A stretch of DNA of 64,000 nucleotides from Butyricicoccus sp. OM04-18BH (lineage in GTDB: Bacteria > Bacillota > Clostridia > Oscillospirales > Butyricicoccaceae). The first letter of the stretch is position 1. The number at the start of each line of letters is the position of its first letter. The notes under the pieces are model-generated. The model was not told where the DNA came from and did no database searches. It saw only the letters and a list, made by a program, of their open reading frames with translations. The position numbers and the translations under genes are program-made. The stretch lies in the NCBI RefSeq assembly GCF_003481705.1, contig NZ_QULN01000006.1:89077-153076 (forward strand). Direction: 5' to 3'. Shown here piece by piece: positions 52,043 through 63,844 of this stretch.

Positions 52043-52126
52043 TATAATAATACTCATATGATATGGCACTGCGCCGGAGGCGTCCGGTGCGGCGCCTACG
52101 GGCTGCACAGTGCCAGCGTGCAGCTT
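52043..52126 (+). ncRNA. Candidate small RNA or attenuator upstream of rny
   Basis: A strong promoter is followed by a compact GC-rich region in which GGCACTG (near 52064) can pair with CAGTGCC (near 52107) around inner hairpins. Immediately after, GCTGCAC and GTGCAGC form a 7-bp stem followed by six T, which should end an RNA of about 85 bases. The two pairings meet at the same cytosine. It could be a free small RNA or a switch controlling rny. No known family was recognised. From 52127 to 52387 there are further hairpins, including a weak terminator-like one ending at 52248, and no gene. Confidence 0.55.
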
Positions 52127-52387
52127 TTTTCAGGGGGCATTATTGCAGCGTGTCCGCATAGGTTGATACTGCGGTGTACGCTCGTTTCGGTGTCCGAAGA
52201 CACCACACGCATTTTCTCGACAGCACCGGTCCGCTGTGGTCGGCATTTTTGCTGAACAATATAAGCTTGCGCTTCCCGTTCCCCCGATACCGCGGGGAAG
52301 AGGGCGTATTTTATATAAATTTGTCAAAAACGTCGCCGCGACAGGCAGGAGCTGTCCTATCTTATCAACAGGAGGACACACCTTAAC

Positions 52388-53932
52388 ATGACCGAAATCA
52401 TCATACCGATCATCACCGGTATCGTATGTCTCGCTGTGGGCGTTGTCATTGGTTTTCTTTATCGCAAGAGCGTTGCCGAAAAAGCGATCGGCGATGCTGA
52501 AACCGAGGCGACCCGCATCATCAACGAGGCGATCAAGGCCGGTGAGACCAAAAAGCGCGAGTCCGTGCTCGAGGCGAAGGACGAGATCCATCGTCAGCGC
52601 GTCGAGGCAGACCGCGAGCTGAAGGAGCGCCGCAACGAGACGCAGCAGCTCGAGCGCCGTCTCATTCAGCGCGAGGAAGCGCTCGACAAGAAGAGCGACA
52701 CCCTCGACCGCAAGAACGAAGAGCTGAGCCGTCATCTGGAATCCGTACAGAAGAAGGAGAACGAGCTCCAGCGCATCAAGGACGAGCAGGTAGAAAAGCT
52801 CGAACAGATCGCGAGCATGACGCGCGACGAAGCACGCGAAATGCTCGTCAACTCGATCGAGGCCGAAGCGCAGCATGACGCTGCCGTCAAGGTCCGCGAG
52901 ATCAACCAGCGGCTCAAGGACGAGAGCGAGCAGACTGCCCGCGAGATCATCTCCACCGCCATCCAGCGCTGCGCGGCTGACCACGTTTCCGAGGCGACCG
53001 TCTCGGTCGTTCCGCTGCCCAACGATGAGATGAAGGGCCGCATCATCGGCCGCGAGGGCCGCAATATCCGCACGCTCGAGACGCTGACCGGCGTAGACCT
53101 CATCATCGACGACACGCCTGAGGCGATTACCCTGTCCTCGTTCGACCCGGTACGCCGCGAGATCGCGCGTCTGGCGCTCGAAAAGCTGATCGTGGACGGA
53201 CGCATCCATCCGGCACGCATTGAGGAAATGGTCGAAAAGTCCCGCCGCGAGGTCGAGCAGATCATCAAGAGCGAGGGCGAACGCGCTACCTTCGAGACCG
53301 GCATCCACGGCATCCACCCCGAGCTGATCAAGATCCTCGGCCGCCTGCGCTACCGCACGAGCTACGGCCAGAATGTTCTTCAGCACTCGATCGAGGTCGC
53401 GCACATCGCCGGCATGATGGCGAGCGAGCTGGGTCTCGACCCGGTTCAGGCGCGCCGCGCAGGCCTGCTGCATGACATTGGCAAGGCGATCGACCACGAG
53501 GTCGAGGGCAGCCATGTCCAGATCGGCGTAGACCTTGCCAAAAAGTACAAGGAATCCCCGGCGATCGTTCACGCCATCGAGGCGCATCACGGCGACGTCG
53601 AGGCAAAGACTGTTGTTGCCTGCCTGGTTCAGGCAGCCGACGCGATCTCCGCCGCCCGTCCGGGCGCACGCCGCGAGAACGTCGAGAACTACATCAAGCG
53701 ACTGGAAAAGCTGGAGAGCATCGCGAACGAAACGCCGGGCGTTTCGAGTTCGTATGCGATCCAGGCAGGCCGCGAGATCCGCATTATCGTAAACCCGGAC
53801 AAGGTATCCGACGATGCAATGGTTCTGCTCGCGCGCGACATCGCCAAGAAGATCGAGAACGAGCTGGATTACCCCGGCCAGATCAAGGTCAACATGGTTC
53901 GCGAGACCCGCGCCATCGACTACGCAAAGTAA
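52388..53932 (+). CDS. rny: Ribonuclease Y
   Basis: A 514-residue membrane-anchored endoribonuclease that starts mRNA decay in Gram-positives. Residues 5-25 form the anchor, followed by a long Glu/Arg/Lys coiled coil (to about 190), a KH domain ([22 protein letters not shown]) and an HD domain. The HD metal residues are in [17 protein letters not shown] and [16 protein letters not shown] site precedes the ATG. It has an unusually long, structured 5' leader. Confidence 0.96.
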   Translation: MTEIIIPIITGIVCLAVGVVIGFLYRKSVAEKAIGDAETEATRIINEAIKAGETKKRESVLEAKDEIHRQRVEADRELKERRNETQQLERRLIQREEALDKKSDTLDRKNEELSRHLESVQKKENELQRIKDEQVEKLEQIASMTRDEAREMLVNSIEAEAQHDAAVKVREINQRLKDESEQTAREIISTAIQRCAADHVSEATVSVVPLPNDEMKGRIIGREGRNIRTLETLTGVDLIIDDTPEAITLSSFDPVRREIARLALEKLIVDGRIHPARIEEMVEKSRREVEQIIKSEGERATFETGIHGIHPELIKILGRLRYRTSYGQNVLQHSIEVAHIAGMMASELGLDPVQARRAGLLHDIGKAIDHEVEGSHVQIGVDLAKKYKESPAIVHAIEAHHGDVEAKTVVACLVQAADAISAARPGARRENVENYIKRLEKLESIANETPGVSSSYAIQAGREIRIIVNPDKVSDDAMVLLARDIAKKIENELDYPGQIKVNMVRETRAIDYAK

Positions 53933-53937
53933 GATCA

Positions 53938-53968
53938 AATCCCCTCGTCTTAGACGAGGGGATTTTTT
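53938..53968 (+). terminator. Terminator after rny
   Basis: AATCCCCTCGTC and GACGAGGGGATT form a 12-bp stem with a 3-base loop, ending in six T. Confidence 0.93.
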
Positions 53969-54021
53969 CGGTCGAAAAGAGGGAATTCCGAGGAGATTTC
54001 AACCGTTCACAAAAAATTTAT

Positions 54022-54049
54022 TTGTTTATCCTTTATAATGTGGTATAAT
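54022..54049 (+). promoter_or_regulatory. Promoter of secA
   Basis: TTGTTT (54022-54027) lies 16 bases from TATAAT (54044-54049), which has an extended TGG. A second TATAAT at 54034-54039 may give an alternative start. Confidence 0.65.
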
Positions 54050-54105
54050 AAACCCGTATGAACGAATGGGGCAGCTATGCCCTTTTGAAAGGCTGAATAC
54101 AAGTA

Positions 54106-56922
<2,817 letters not shown>

Positions 56923-56930
56923 AAAAATCA

Positions 56931-56966
56931 CCGCCGCACAGCGAAAAAGCTGTGCGGCGGTTTTTG
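56931..56966 (+). terminator. Terminator after secA
   Basis: CCGCCGCACAGC and GCTGTGCGGCGG form a perfect 12-bp stem with a 6-base loop followed by TTTTT. Confidence 0.93.
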
Positions 56967-57043
56967 CATTCCTGCACCGGGTTATCCCAAAAGTTTTGCA
57001 CAGACCTGGGGATAAAACTGTGCGAGAACAGATTGCAATACGG

Positions 57044-57076
57044 CAAAAGAAAAGCACTCACAAAAGTGAGTGCTTT
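57044..57076 (-). terminator. Terminator of tRNA-Val
   Basis: On the minus strand AAAGCACTCAC and GTGAGTGCTTT pair around a 4-base loop and are followed by TTCTTTTG, just after the tRNA 3' end. Confidence 0.85.
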
Positions 57077-57077
57077 C

Positions 57078-57154
57078 TGGTGGGGTTGGCGGGGCTCGAA
57101 CCCACGACCTCTCGCGTGTGAGGCGAACGCTCTGACCAGCTGAGCTACAACCCC
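57078..57154 (-). tRNA. tRNA-Val (anticodon CAC), CCA encoded
   Basis: The minus strand folds into a cloverleaf. The acceptor is GGGGTTG/CAACCCC with A and encoded CCA (57078-57080), and the D-stem is GCTC/GAGC. The anticodon stem TTCGC/GCGAG surrounds loop CTCACAC, and the T-arm is GTGGG/CCCGC. The anticodon CAC reads GUG. Confidence 0.95.
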
Positions 57155-57221
57155 GTCCGGATTACCTATATAGTATACCAAAACCGGACGGGAGTAGCAA
57201 GCCCTTTTTGTTCCTATTTGT

Positions 57222-60200
57222 TTACTGTGCGGCCAGATGCTGCGCCCAGAGCGACTGCGCCGTGCTGTCCGCGGCGCGCAGCGCCTGCTCGAACGCGGCT
57301 TTATCCTCGCGATAGCGCGCATCGAGCGTCGCCAGGATACCCTCGGTGTAGGCGCCGTCCGAGATCGGCAGATAGAGCAGCAGCTCCGCCGTCGTGCGGT
57401 CGCCGTAATGTTCGGTATCCTCCATATTGCGCCGCTCATAGACCGAGGTGTCATGCAGGTCGGCATCCAGCACCAGATCTTCGGGGGAAATGCGCTGCGC
57501 GCCCTCGAACAGCGTTTTATACTGCGCGGCGGCCTGCTCATCCGCCGGGTCGTACTGCACATCGGACGGGTAAATCAGGAAGTACGCCAGTCCGTCCTGC
57601 TCTGCGAGCGGCCGGATCGGAACCGGATAGTTTTCCGCCCAGTTTTCACCGAAATCACGCTTGAGAACAGAGAGCAGCTGCGCGGTCAGCGTCATGAGTA
57701 CACTGTCCGTATCCTTCACGAAGAAGGTCATGGTTCCGTCCGTATTGATGTTGGCGGAAACCACGTTTCGGAACTCCTGCGGCAGCTTGAGGGTGCAGCC
57801 GAGGGCATCGCTGTAATAGTCGCCGGAGGGAAGCGGCGGGTTCTCAAACTGCGTCATGGCGTTTGTCATGTAGGCCGCGACCGCCGTGTGGCGGATGTGC
57901 TGCGCATCCGTGTATTCGAGCGTCAGCGCATGGTAGAACGGTACGCTGAGGTCGGAGGCCAGCAGCTCGCTTACGCTCTGCGGTATGGTGTAGACGTAGC
58001 CGCTGTTCGTTCGCGTGAGCGTGGTCTCGTCGTCGGTCATGTTCTGATAACGGGGGGAACCGGCTGCGTTTACCAGCCGATTGACGAGCGTTACGCCGTC
58101 GACAGGCTTGCTGCCGAAGTTGAAGATGATAATGTCGCCCGTATTCAGCGTCGGCAGCTTGGCGAAGGAAAGGGCACCGAAGGCGTCCGCGCTGACCGGG
58201 AGCACATTTGCGCCGCTCATGGCGGAAACATCCTCCTGAATGCCGGTCGGCTTCCAGTAACCCGTACCGGTCTTCTCCATCTGGACATTGATCGGGTCGC
58301 TGCCGTCGGTGAAGGTCAGCTGAACGATATCAATATACGCGCCGCCGCGAATGTCGGAGCGCACGATGCTCTGGATCTGGGTCACATCTGCGATCCAGCC
58401 GGTTTTCGAGCCGTCGACCGGATTGCCGAAGTAGTAGAAGGCATCCTGCGCGGCGGTCAGGGAGTCGGTGCGCGGCAGACCGCTGAAGTTGCCGACCTCG
58501 TCGGGCAGGCTGGGCAGAGCCAGACCGGTGCTGTAATACAGACGGAACAGCTCGCTCTGCGTCATGTCCGCGTCGGACAGCTCAGTGACGTCGGAGATCA
58601 TGCGGCGGCCGCCGTCCTCACAGGTGGTCTGCACGAGATAGCCGGTGCGCACATCACCGATGCCGCCGCCGTCCATGCGGCAGATGATGCGGTACGCGCT
58701 GTCGTCGTCAGTCGGGACGAGCACATAGTCGCGCACAGAGGGGGAAGAGGAGCCGAATTTCCAGGTCCACTGCGTGCCGCCGGTCATATCGTACTGCTGC
58801 GAGATGAATTCCTGCTGCTTTTCGGGGGTAAGGATGGGGTAGATATACTGTCCGCTCTTGTGGAGCAGGCCGCGCGCGTACTGCTGCGCGAGGTCGGCCG
58901 CACTGCGGTCAGCGGCGTTTTTGCCGTCCGTCCAGTCCTGCGGCAGCCAGCCCTGACCGAACTGGTCTACCATGGTCAGGATGACCTTGCTGTTGTCGCG
59001 GAAGGTAAACGTTACCTTGGTGATGTCGGGGGCAGCGCTGTCGGTGCCGCTCAGCTGGCTGGCCGCCGGAGAGAGGCCGAGCAGGGTTTCCGCCGCCTGC
59101 GTCGGGTCGCCGCTGCCGATGGTCAGTCCGTCGGAAGCCGCGACGAAATCCGGCAGACCGAGGTCATTTGCGTACAGCAGCTTGAAGTCGTCGAGCGAGG
59201 AGACAAGATAGTTGTTGTTCGGGTCAGAGGTGAACGAGTCCGAGCTGACCTCAAATGTCATGCGGGAGATCAGCATATCGCTTCCCTCGCCGGTGAAGTG
59301 CAGCCGTACCGCTTCGCGGAACGGAACGCCGGGCGACGGCGCATGGACGTCCATTGCGGCTACGCGGTCCGCGTCCCATACGTACTCGAAAACGATGAGC
59401 GCGGTCCCGGTTTCGGGGTCATACCGGGTCACATAGCGCCTGTAGACCGCGGCGCCGGTCGAGAAATAATCATCGTATTTCGCAAGGTCGCTGTCCGGGG
59501 CGAGGTATTTCATATATGCCGCCGCATCCTCGTCCACATAGGCCTGCGCGAAGGTGTTCGCCATGAGGAGCGCGCGCGCCTCAGCTGCCGCAGGGTCTTT
59601 TTTCGTGCCGACGGCGATCGTGCCGCCGAGGGTGGCGGTGAGCAGGGCGACGAGCACGATGAGCGCTGCGCCGCGCTTTTTGACCGACTTGTCGAACAGA
59701 CCCTCAAACCGACGCATGAGCGTCTTTTTGTCGTCTCCGAAGCAGGAAACGAGCGACTGCCGCCGTCTGGACTGCGCGACAGCGGAGCGGAGGATGGTCT
59801 CGCCGTAGGCGCGGCGGTAGGCTGCGTTCTGTCCGCGAACGACCGCATCGTCGCACGCAAGCTCAATATCCTCCTGCGCGAAGCGCACGATCAGATATAC
59901 GAGCGGGTTGAACCAGTGTACGCACTGCGCCGCTGTCAGCAGCAGCTTGAGCCACAGGTCGCCGTGGCGGCAGTGCGTCAGCTCATGGCGAAAGATGAAG
60001 GCGGCATCTGCGGTCGAAATGTTCTCGTCCGGCAGATAGAGCGCCGGGCGGATAAAACCCGCGAGCATCGGGCAGTCTGCGGCAGGGGAGATCAGAAGCG
60101 GAATTTTCCGGGAAATACCGAGACCGCTGCGCTGAGAGGCCAGAACGTCGAGCAGGTCGGCGCGTTCCGCCGATACTGCTGTGCGGTCCAGCCGCCGTTT

Positions 60201-60635
60201 CAGCATTCCGTAGCTGACAGCCTGCCGGATGGCGGAAATGACGACGCCGGCGAGCCACAGACCGAGCAGGACTGCGGTCAGGTTGAAGGTTGTCGTCCGG
60301 CTTGTGCCTGCATGGCTGAGCGCGGCCGCCTGTTCGTCCGTTACCCATCGGGCCGGCGTCTGCTCGACCGGCAGACCGGCCTGCTCGAACAGCATCCGGT
60401 CGTCCTGCATCACATAATTCGTGCGCGGCGTGACCTGCACCGGCGCTTCCGGCAGCGTCAGCTGCACCGGAACGAGCAGCCGCAGCGCGAGCAGCGCCCA
60501 GACCAGACAGACCGCACGCGCCGGATAGCGCTTTTTGAGCACGCGGCGCAGCAGCAGCGGCACGAGCGCCGCGAGCGAAACGGTCAGTCCGGTCTGCATC
60601 AGATTGTTCATAATCTGCATATACGAAATCCGCAT
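57222..60635 (-). CDS. BlaR1-like M56 metallopeptidase with very long exported domain
   Basis: A 1137-residue membrane protein. Residues 1-355 form a BlaR1/MecR1-type unit: four helices and a cytosolic zinc peptidase with HELTH at 217-221, followed by HCRHGD, the third ligand Glu258 in EDIELACDDAVV, and a closing helix near 330-352. The remaining about 785 residues should lie outside the cell. They do not show a penicillin-binding sensor with SxxK and KTG motifs; instead they contain repeated DUF-like Asp/Tyr-rich segments of unknown fold. It follows the BlaI gene by 12 bases. The stimulus is probably not a beta-lactam, and no beta-lactamase gene is near. Confidence 0.88.
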   Translation of the reverse strand: MRISYMQIMNNLMQTGLTVSLAALVPLLLRRVLKKRYPARAVCLVWALLALRLLVPVQLTLPEAPVQVTPRTNYVMQDDRMLFEQAGLPVEQTPARWVTDEQAAALSHAGTSRTTTFNLTAVLLGLWLAGVVISAIRQAVSYGMLKRRLDRTAVSAERADLLDVLASQRSGLGISRKIPLLISPAADCPMLAGFIRPALYLPDENISTADAAFIFRHELTHCRHGDLWLKLLLTAAQCVHWFNPLVYLIVRFAQEDIELACDDAVVRGQNAAYRRAYGETILRSAVAQSRRRQSLVSCFGDDKKTLMRRFEGLFDKSVKKRGAALIVLVALLTATLGGTIAVGTKKDPAAAEARALLMANTFAQAYVDEDAAAYMKYLAPDSDLAKYDDYFSTGAAVYRRYVTRYDPETGTALIVFEYVWDADRVAAMDVHAPSPGVPFREAVRLHFTGEGSDMLISRMTFEVSSDSFTSDPNNNYLVSSLDDFKLLYANDLGLPDFVAASDGLTIGSGDPTQAAETLLGLSPAASQLSGTDSAAPDITKVTFTFRDNSKVILTMVDQFGQGWLPQDWTDGKNAADRSAADLAQQYARGLLHKSGQYIYPILTPEKQQEFISQQYDMTGGTQWTWKFGSSSPSVRDYVLVPTDDDSAYRIICRMDGGGIGDVRTGYLVQTTCEDGGRRMISDVTELSDADMTQSELFRLYYSTGLALPSLPDEVGNFSGLPRTDSLTAAQDAFYYFGNPVDGSKTGWIADVTQIQSIVRSDIRGGAYIDIVQLTFTDGSDPINVQMEKTGTGYWKPTGIQEDVSAMSGANVLPVSADAFGALSFAKLPTLNTGDIIIFNFGSKPVDGVTLVNRLVNAAGSPRYQNMTDDETTLTRTNSGYVYTIPQSVSELLASDLSVPFYHALTLEYTDAQHIRHTAVAAYMTNAMTQFENPPLPSGDYYSDALGCTLKLPQEFRNVVSANINTDGTMTFFVKDTDSVLMTLTAQLLSVLKRDFGENWAENYPVPIRPLAEQDGLAYFLIYPSDVQYDPADEQAAAQYKTLFEGAQRISPEDLVLDADLHDTSVYERRNMEDTEHYGDRTTAELLLYLPISDGAYTEGILATLDARYREDKAAFEQALRAADSTAQSLWAQHLAAQ

Positions 60636-60647
60636 AAGATCCCCTCC

Positions 60648-61019
60648 TCACTGCTCCTGCGCGTCCAGAAAGGCACGCAGCTCTTCGATGTCCTGTTCGC
60701 TCAGCGCACCGGCGTCCGACAGGCTCGCCACGAGATTTTTCACCGAGCCGCCGCACAGACGTCGGATAAAGCCGACGCTCTCGCGCTGGCGGTAGTCCTC
60801 CTCCGAGATGAGCGGCGTATACAGGTTCTGCCGTCCCTCCTTGGTACAGGACAGAAAGCCCTTGTCGGTGAGACGCGACAGGAACGTGAGCACGCTCGTC
60901 ATTTTCCAGTCGCTGCTCGCGTGCTGCTGCACCTCTGCCGCCGTGACGGGCGGCGTGAGCGTCCAGATGGTCTGCATGACCTCAAGCTCCGCATCGGGAA
61001 GCCGTTTTGTCTGTGCCAT
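60648..61019 (-). CDS. BlaI/MecI/CopY-family repressor
   Basis: A 123-residue winged-helix repressor. LPDAELEVMQTIWTLTPPVT, TAAEVQQHA and MTSVLTFLSRLTDKGFL form the wHTH. The C-terminal dimer helices contain the region cleaved or released on BlaR signalling. ATG 61019 is six bases after GGAGGG. It heads a two-gene operon with the BlaR1-like peptidase and should repress its own promoter through the dyads upstream. Confidence 0.93.
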   Translation of the reverse strand: MAQTKRLPDAELEVMQTIWTLTPPVTAAEVQQHASSDWKMTSVLTFLSRLTDKGFLSCTKEGRQNLYTPLISEEDYRQRESVGFIRRLCGGSVKNLVASLSDAGALSEQDIEELRAFLDAQEQ

Positions 61020-61033
61020 AGTCAACCCTCCTT

Positions 61034-61096
61034 GTTCTACAAATGTAAAATACCTTTTATTGATTATATTCTACAATAGTAGAATAGAGATGTCAA
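61034..61096 (-). promoter_or_regulatory. Promoter and BlaI-type operators of the blaI-blaR unit
   Basis: On the minus strand TTGACA (61091-61096) and TAGAAT (61068-61073) are 17 bases apart. The perfect dyad ATTCTAC-AATA-GTAGAAT (61068-61085) covers the -10 and spacer. A second, imperfect dyad TTCTAC-AAAT-GTAAAA lies at about 61035-61050. TAC/GTA dyads of this kind are the known sites of BlaI/MecI repressors. Confidence 0.82.
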
Positions 61097-61146
61097 GCCT
61101 GTTTTTCAATTTTCGGAAGGGGAGAAGGGCGGCGTTTTCGTTGCGG

Positions 61147-61174
61147 TTTTTGCGGATTTATGATAGACTATAAT
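61147..61174 (+). promoter_or_regulatory. Candidate promoter of pyrC
   Basis: TATAAT (61169-61174) is a perfect -10; the -35 TTTTTG at 16 bases is poor. No PyrR attenuator was recognised in the short leader. Confidence 0.45.
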
Positions 61175-61225
61175 TAGAAAAATCCGGGCAGATGAGCTGC
61201 CGCAGGAAAAACGGAGGGCTTCTCT

Positions 61226-62491
61226 ATGTTACTTATCCAGAATGGCCGCGTGCTCGATCCATGGACGGGAACGGACGCGCAGCTTGATGTGCTGATCGGG
61301 AACGACGGGGTGATCGCGAAGATCGCGAAAAAAATCGACGCCCCGGCGGACTGCAGGGTTTTTGATGCGGCAGGACTGACCGTTTCGCCCGGTTTTGTGG
61401 ACGGACATGTTCATTTCCGCGACCCCGGCCAGACGCAGAAGGAGGATGTACTGACCGGCGCGGCTGCGGCTGCGGCAGGCGGCTACGCGACGGTGATCTG
61501 CATGGCGAACACCGTTCCGACCTGCGACACGCCCGAGATCATCCATTATGTCACGGACAAGGCGAAGGACTGTCCGGTTCAGGTTTTGCAGGCCGGCGCG
61601 GTCACGAAGGGCCTGAAGGGCGAGGAAATGACCGATTTTGATGCGCTGCTCGCGGCCGGAGCGCCCTGTCTGACCGATGACGGCATCAATCTGACGAGCG
61701 CGGGACTGTGCCGCCGCGCGATGGTCGAGGCAGCGAAGCGCAACGTTATTCTGTCGTTCCATGAGGAAGAGCCCTCGCTCGTGCCCTCTCCGGGCGTAAA
61801 CTACGGCTCGGAAGCCGCGAAAAAATTCGGCGTGCCGGGCGCGATGGCGGCAGCGGAGACCTCCATGATCGCGCGCGATATTGCGCTGGCTCTCGATACC
61901 GGCGCGCGCGTGCTGTTTCAGCATGTTTCGAGCGGTCAGTCCGCCGCGCTCATTCGAGCGGGCAAGGCGCTCGGCGCGAAAATCTATGCCGAAGTCACGC
62001 CGCATCACCTCAGTCTGACCGAGGATGATGTTCCGGCGCACGGCACCTGTGCGCGTATGAATCCGCCGCTGCGCAGAGAGGCGGACCGTCAGGCGCTCAT
62101 TGAAGCGCTCGCGGACGGAACGATCGATATGATCGCGACCGACCACGCGCCGCACACCGCAGAGGAAAAGGCGCGCGACTTCGCCAAGGCGCCCTCGGGC
62201 ATCACGGGTCTGGAGACCGCGTTTTCCGTGTGCAACACGTATCTGGTCAAAACCGGCCGCCTGACTCCGATGCAGCTTCTCGAAAAAATGAGCAAAAATC
62301 CGGCAGAGGTGTATGGCCTGACCGGCCGCGCCGTCCGAGAAGGAAATTATGCCCGTCTGGTGCTGCTCGACTGGGACAGCGAGAAGATATACAGCGAGTA
62401 TAAATCAAAGGGAATTAACACACCGTATACAGGCGAAAAGCTGACCGGTTCGCCCCGTGCGATCGTGACCGGCGAAAAAATCACCGAATAA
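61226..62491 (+). CDS. pyrC: Dihydroorotase (class I)
   Basis: A 421-residue zinc amidohydrolase for the third step of pyrimidine synthesis. The metal-binding HVHFRDPGQT follows SPGFVDG; other parts are EVTPHHLSLTE, ARMNPPLR and the catalytic MIATDHAPHT. A Lys-rich cyclic-amide region and length match class I PyrC. It stands alone; other pyr genes are not in the window. An allantoinase or hydantoinase identity is less likely because the dihydroorotase block NPPLR is complete. Confidence 0.93.
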   Translation: MLLIQNGRVLDPWTGTDAQLDVLIGNDGVIAKIAKKIDAPADCRVFDAAGLTVSPGFVDGHVHFRDPGQTQKEDVLTGAAAAAAGGYATVICMANTVPTCDTPEIIHYVTDKAKDCPVQVLQAGAVTKGLKGEEMTDFDALLAAGAPCLTDDGINLTSAGLCRRAMVEAAKRNVILSFHEEEPSLVPSPGVNYGSEAAKKFGVPGAMAAAETSMIARDIALALDTGARVLFQHVSSGQSAALIRAGKALGAKIYAEVTPHHLSLTEDDVPAHGTCARMNPPLRREADRQALIEALADGTIDMIATDHAPHTAEEKARDFAKAPSGITGLETAFSVCNTYLVKTGRLTPMQLLEKMSKNPAEVYGLTGRAVREGNYARLVLLDWDSEKIYSEYKSKGINTPYTGEKLTGSPRAIVTGEKITE

Positions 62492-62498
62492 AGTCGAA

Positions 62499-62543
62499 AA
62501 AAGCTCCGTTTCCGCAGCAGTGTGCCGGGAAACGGAGCTTTTT
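62499..62543. terminator. Bidirectional terminator between pyrC and metA
   Basis: AAGCTCCGTTTCC and GGAAACGGAGCTT form a 13-bp stem with A-runs and T-runs on both sides, serving both converging genes. Confidence 0.88.
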
Positions 62544-62544
62544 A

Positions 62545-63459
62545 TTACAGTTTTTCCAGCTGGAAAGGAGTGGTCTGGTAGACGTAGTAGTTGATCCAGT
62601 TGGTGTAGAAAAGGTGGGCGTGCGCTTTCCAGGTGACGAGAACGTCCGCAGACGGGTCATCGTTACGGAAATAGTGCTTGGGCACATCAGGGTTCAGGCC
62701 CTTCGCGAGGTCGCGCTCGTATTCCTTTTTCAGCGTGTCGGAGTCGTATTCGCCGTGGCCGAGTATAAAAATCTGCCGGCCGTTGACGGCCTCTACGATA
62801 TAAACACCGGCCTCGTGGGACTCTGCGAGCAGGCGCAGCTCGGAATGCTTGCGGATGTCGTCGGCGCGGACTTCGGTGTGGCGCGAGTGCGGCGCACAGA
62901 ACAGATCATCAAAGCCGCGCATCAGCGGTTCGTGCGGGAACAGCACGTGATGCTTGAAAATACCGCTCATTTTATGCGAAAGCTCATACTTTGGGATACC
63001 GTAATGGTAATAAAGACCGGCCTGCGCGCCCCAGCAGATGTGCAGGGTGGAATGAACGTGCGTTTTCGTCCATTCCATGATTTCAACCAGCTCGTCCCAG
63101 TACTCGACCTCCTCGAACGGCATCAGCTCGATCGGTGCGCCGGTGATGATAAAACCGTCGTATTTCTGGTCGCGAATGTCGTCAAAGGTCTTGTAGAACG
63201 TCAGGAGATGATCCTCGGGCGTGTTTTTGGAGTGATAGGTCTTGGTCTGGATGAGGTCGACCTCGATCTGAATGGGCGTGTTGGACAGGCAGCGCAGGAT
63301 CTGCGTCTCGGTCACGATCTTGAGCGGCATCAGATTGAGAATGGCGATGCGGAGCGGACGAATGCGCTGGGTCGTTGCGCGGTGTTCGGTCATAACGAAG
63401 ATGTTTTCGCTCTCGAGAACCGCACGCGCCGGCAGGCTGTCGGGAATTTTTATCGGCAA
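62545..63459 (-). CDS. metA: Homoserine O-acyltransferase MetA
   Basis: A 304-residue enzyme that acylates L-homoserine in methionine synthesis. The class-I-glutamine-amidotransferase-like fold shows [29 protein letters not shown], the nucleophilic Cys in [13 protein letters not shown], and [13 protein letters not shown] with catalytic His and Glu. Whether acetyl- or succinyl-CoA is used depends on few residues and is not settled here; Firmicutes MetA mostly use acetyl-CoA. The start is TTG 63459 behind AGAGGTG. No S-box or T-box was recognised in the leader. Confidence 0.93.
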   Translation of the reverse strand: MPIKIPDSLPARAVLESENIFVMTEHRATTQRIRPLRIAILNLMPLKIVTETQILRCLSNTPIQIEVDLIQTKTYHSKNTPEDHLLTFYKTFDDIRDQKYDGFIITGAPIELMPFEEVEYWDELVEIMEWTKTHVHSTLHICWGAQAGLYYHYGIPKYELSHKMSGIFKHHVLFPHEPLMRGFDDLFCAPHSRHTEVRADDIRKHSELRLLAESHEAGVYIVEAVNGRQIFILGHGEYDSDTLKKEYERDLAKGLNPDVPKHYFRNDDPSADVLVTWKAHAHLFYTNWINYYVYQTTPFQLEKL

Positions 63460-63532
63460 GAGAAGCACCTCTTTAGAATGATTATGGTAGGTATAAGCAA
63501 CGCTGCGGTTTGGTGCGCAGCGTTCTATACTT

Positions 63533-63561
63533 ATTATAACAGAGGAAACAGAAAACGACAA
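63533..63561 (-). promoter_or_regulatory. Promoter of metA
   Basis: On the minus strand TTGTCG (63556-63561) and TATAAT (63533-63538) are 17 bases apart. The leader begins with a strong AACGCTGCG/CGCAGCGTT hairpin (63499-63524) without a T-run. Confidence 0.72.
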
Positions 63562-63596
63562 GTTATAAGAAATATGAAAAAAACTGAAAATTTATG

Positions 63597-63626
63597 TTGA
63601 CAGGAGGGGGAGTGCTGTGGTATTCT
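63597..63626 (+). promoter_or_regulatory. rrn promoter P1 candidate
   Basis: TTGACA (63597-63602) and TATTCT (63621-63626) are 18 bases apart. It is weaker than the next two and may be an accessory promoter. Confidence 0.5.
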
Positions 63627-63694
63627 ATTAAAGCTGTCGCTGAGAGGCGCGGCGGTCAAACTGAAAAGCGGATTGAAAAGAATGAAAAAAGTTC

Positions 63695-63723
63695 TTGACA
63701 AACGGATTTCAGTTTGATATAAT
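63695..63723 (+). promoter_or_regulatory. rrn promoter P2
   Basis: Consensus TTGACA (63695-63700), 17-base spacer and TATAAT (63718-63723), within an A-rich UP-element-like setting. Confidence 0.88.
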
Positions 63724-63815
63724 AAATAAGCTGTTTCGAAAGAGACGGCGGTCAGAAAAGTTTGATTTTTGAAAGATCTGATTCAAAAACTTCGAAAAAA
63801 GTTTTGAAAAAGTTC

Positions 63816-63844
63816 TTGACAAATGAAAAACAGTCTGATATAAT
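63816..63844 (+). promoter_or_regulatory. rrn promoter P3
   Basis: Consensus TTGACA (63816-63821), 17-base spacer and TATAAT (63839-63844). The surrounding AAAAAGTTCTTGACAAA and TGATATAATAAATGAGCTG repeat the sequence around P2, so the promoters arose by duplication. Confidence 0.9.

Noticed and set aside
52040..52330. Known structured RNAs (SRP RNA, 6S RNA, tmRNA, T-box) in the rny leader
   Set aside because: The conserved cores of these RNAs, such as the SRP domain IV loop, the tag frame and the T-box AGGGTGG, were looked for and not found. The region is left as an unnamed candidate.
57237..61079. Plus-strand frame of 1280 codons opposite the BlaR1-like gene
   Set aside because: Its translation is Arg/Ala/Val-rich low-complexity typical of an antisense frame and it runs through two well-supported minus-strand genes.
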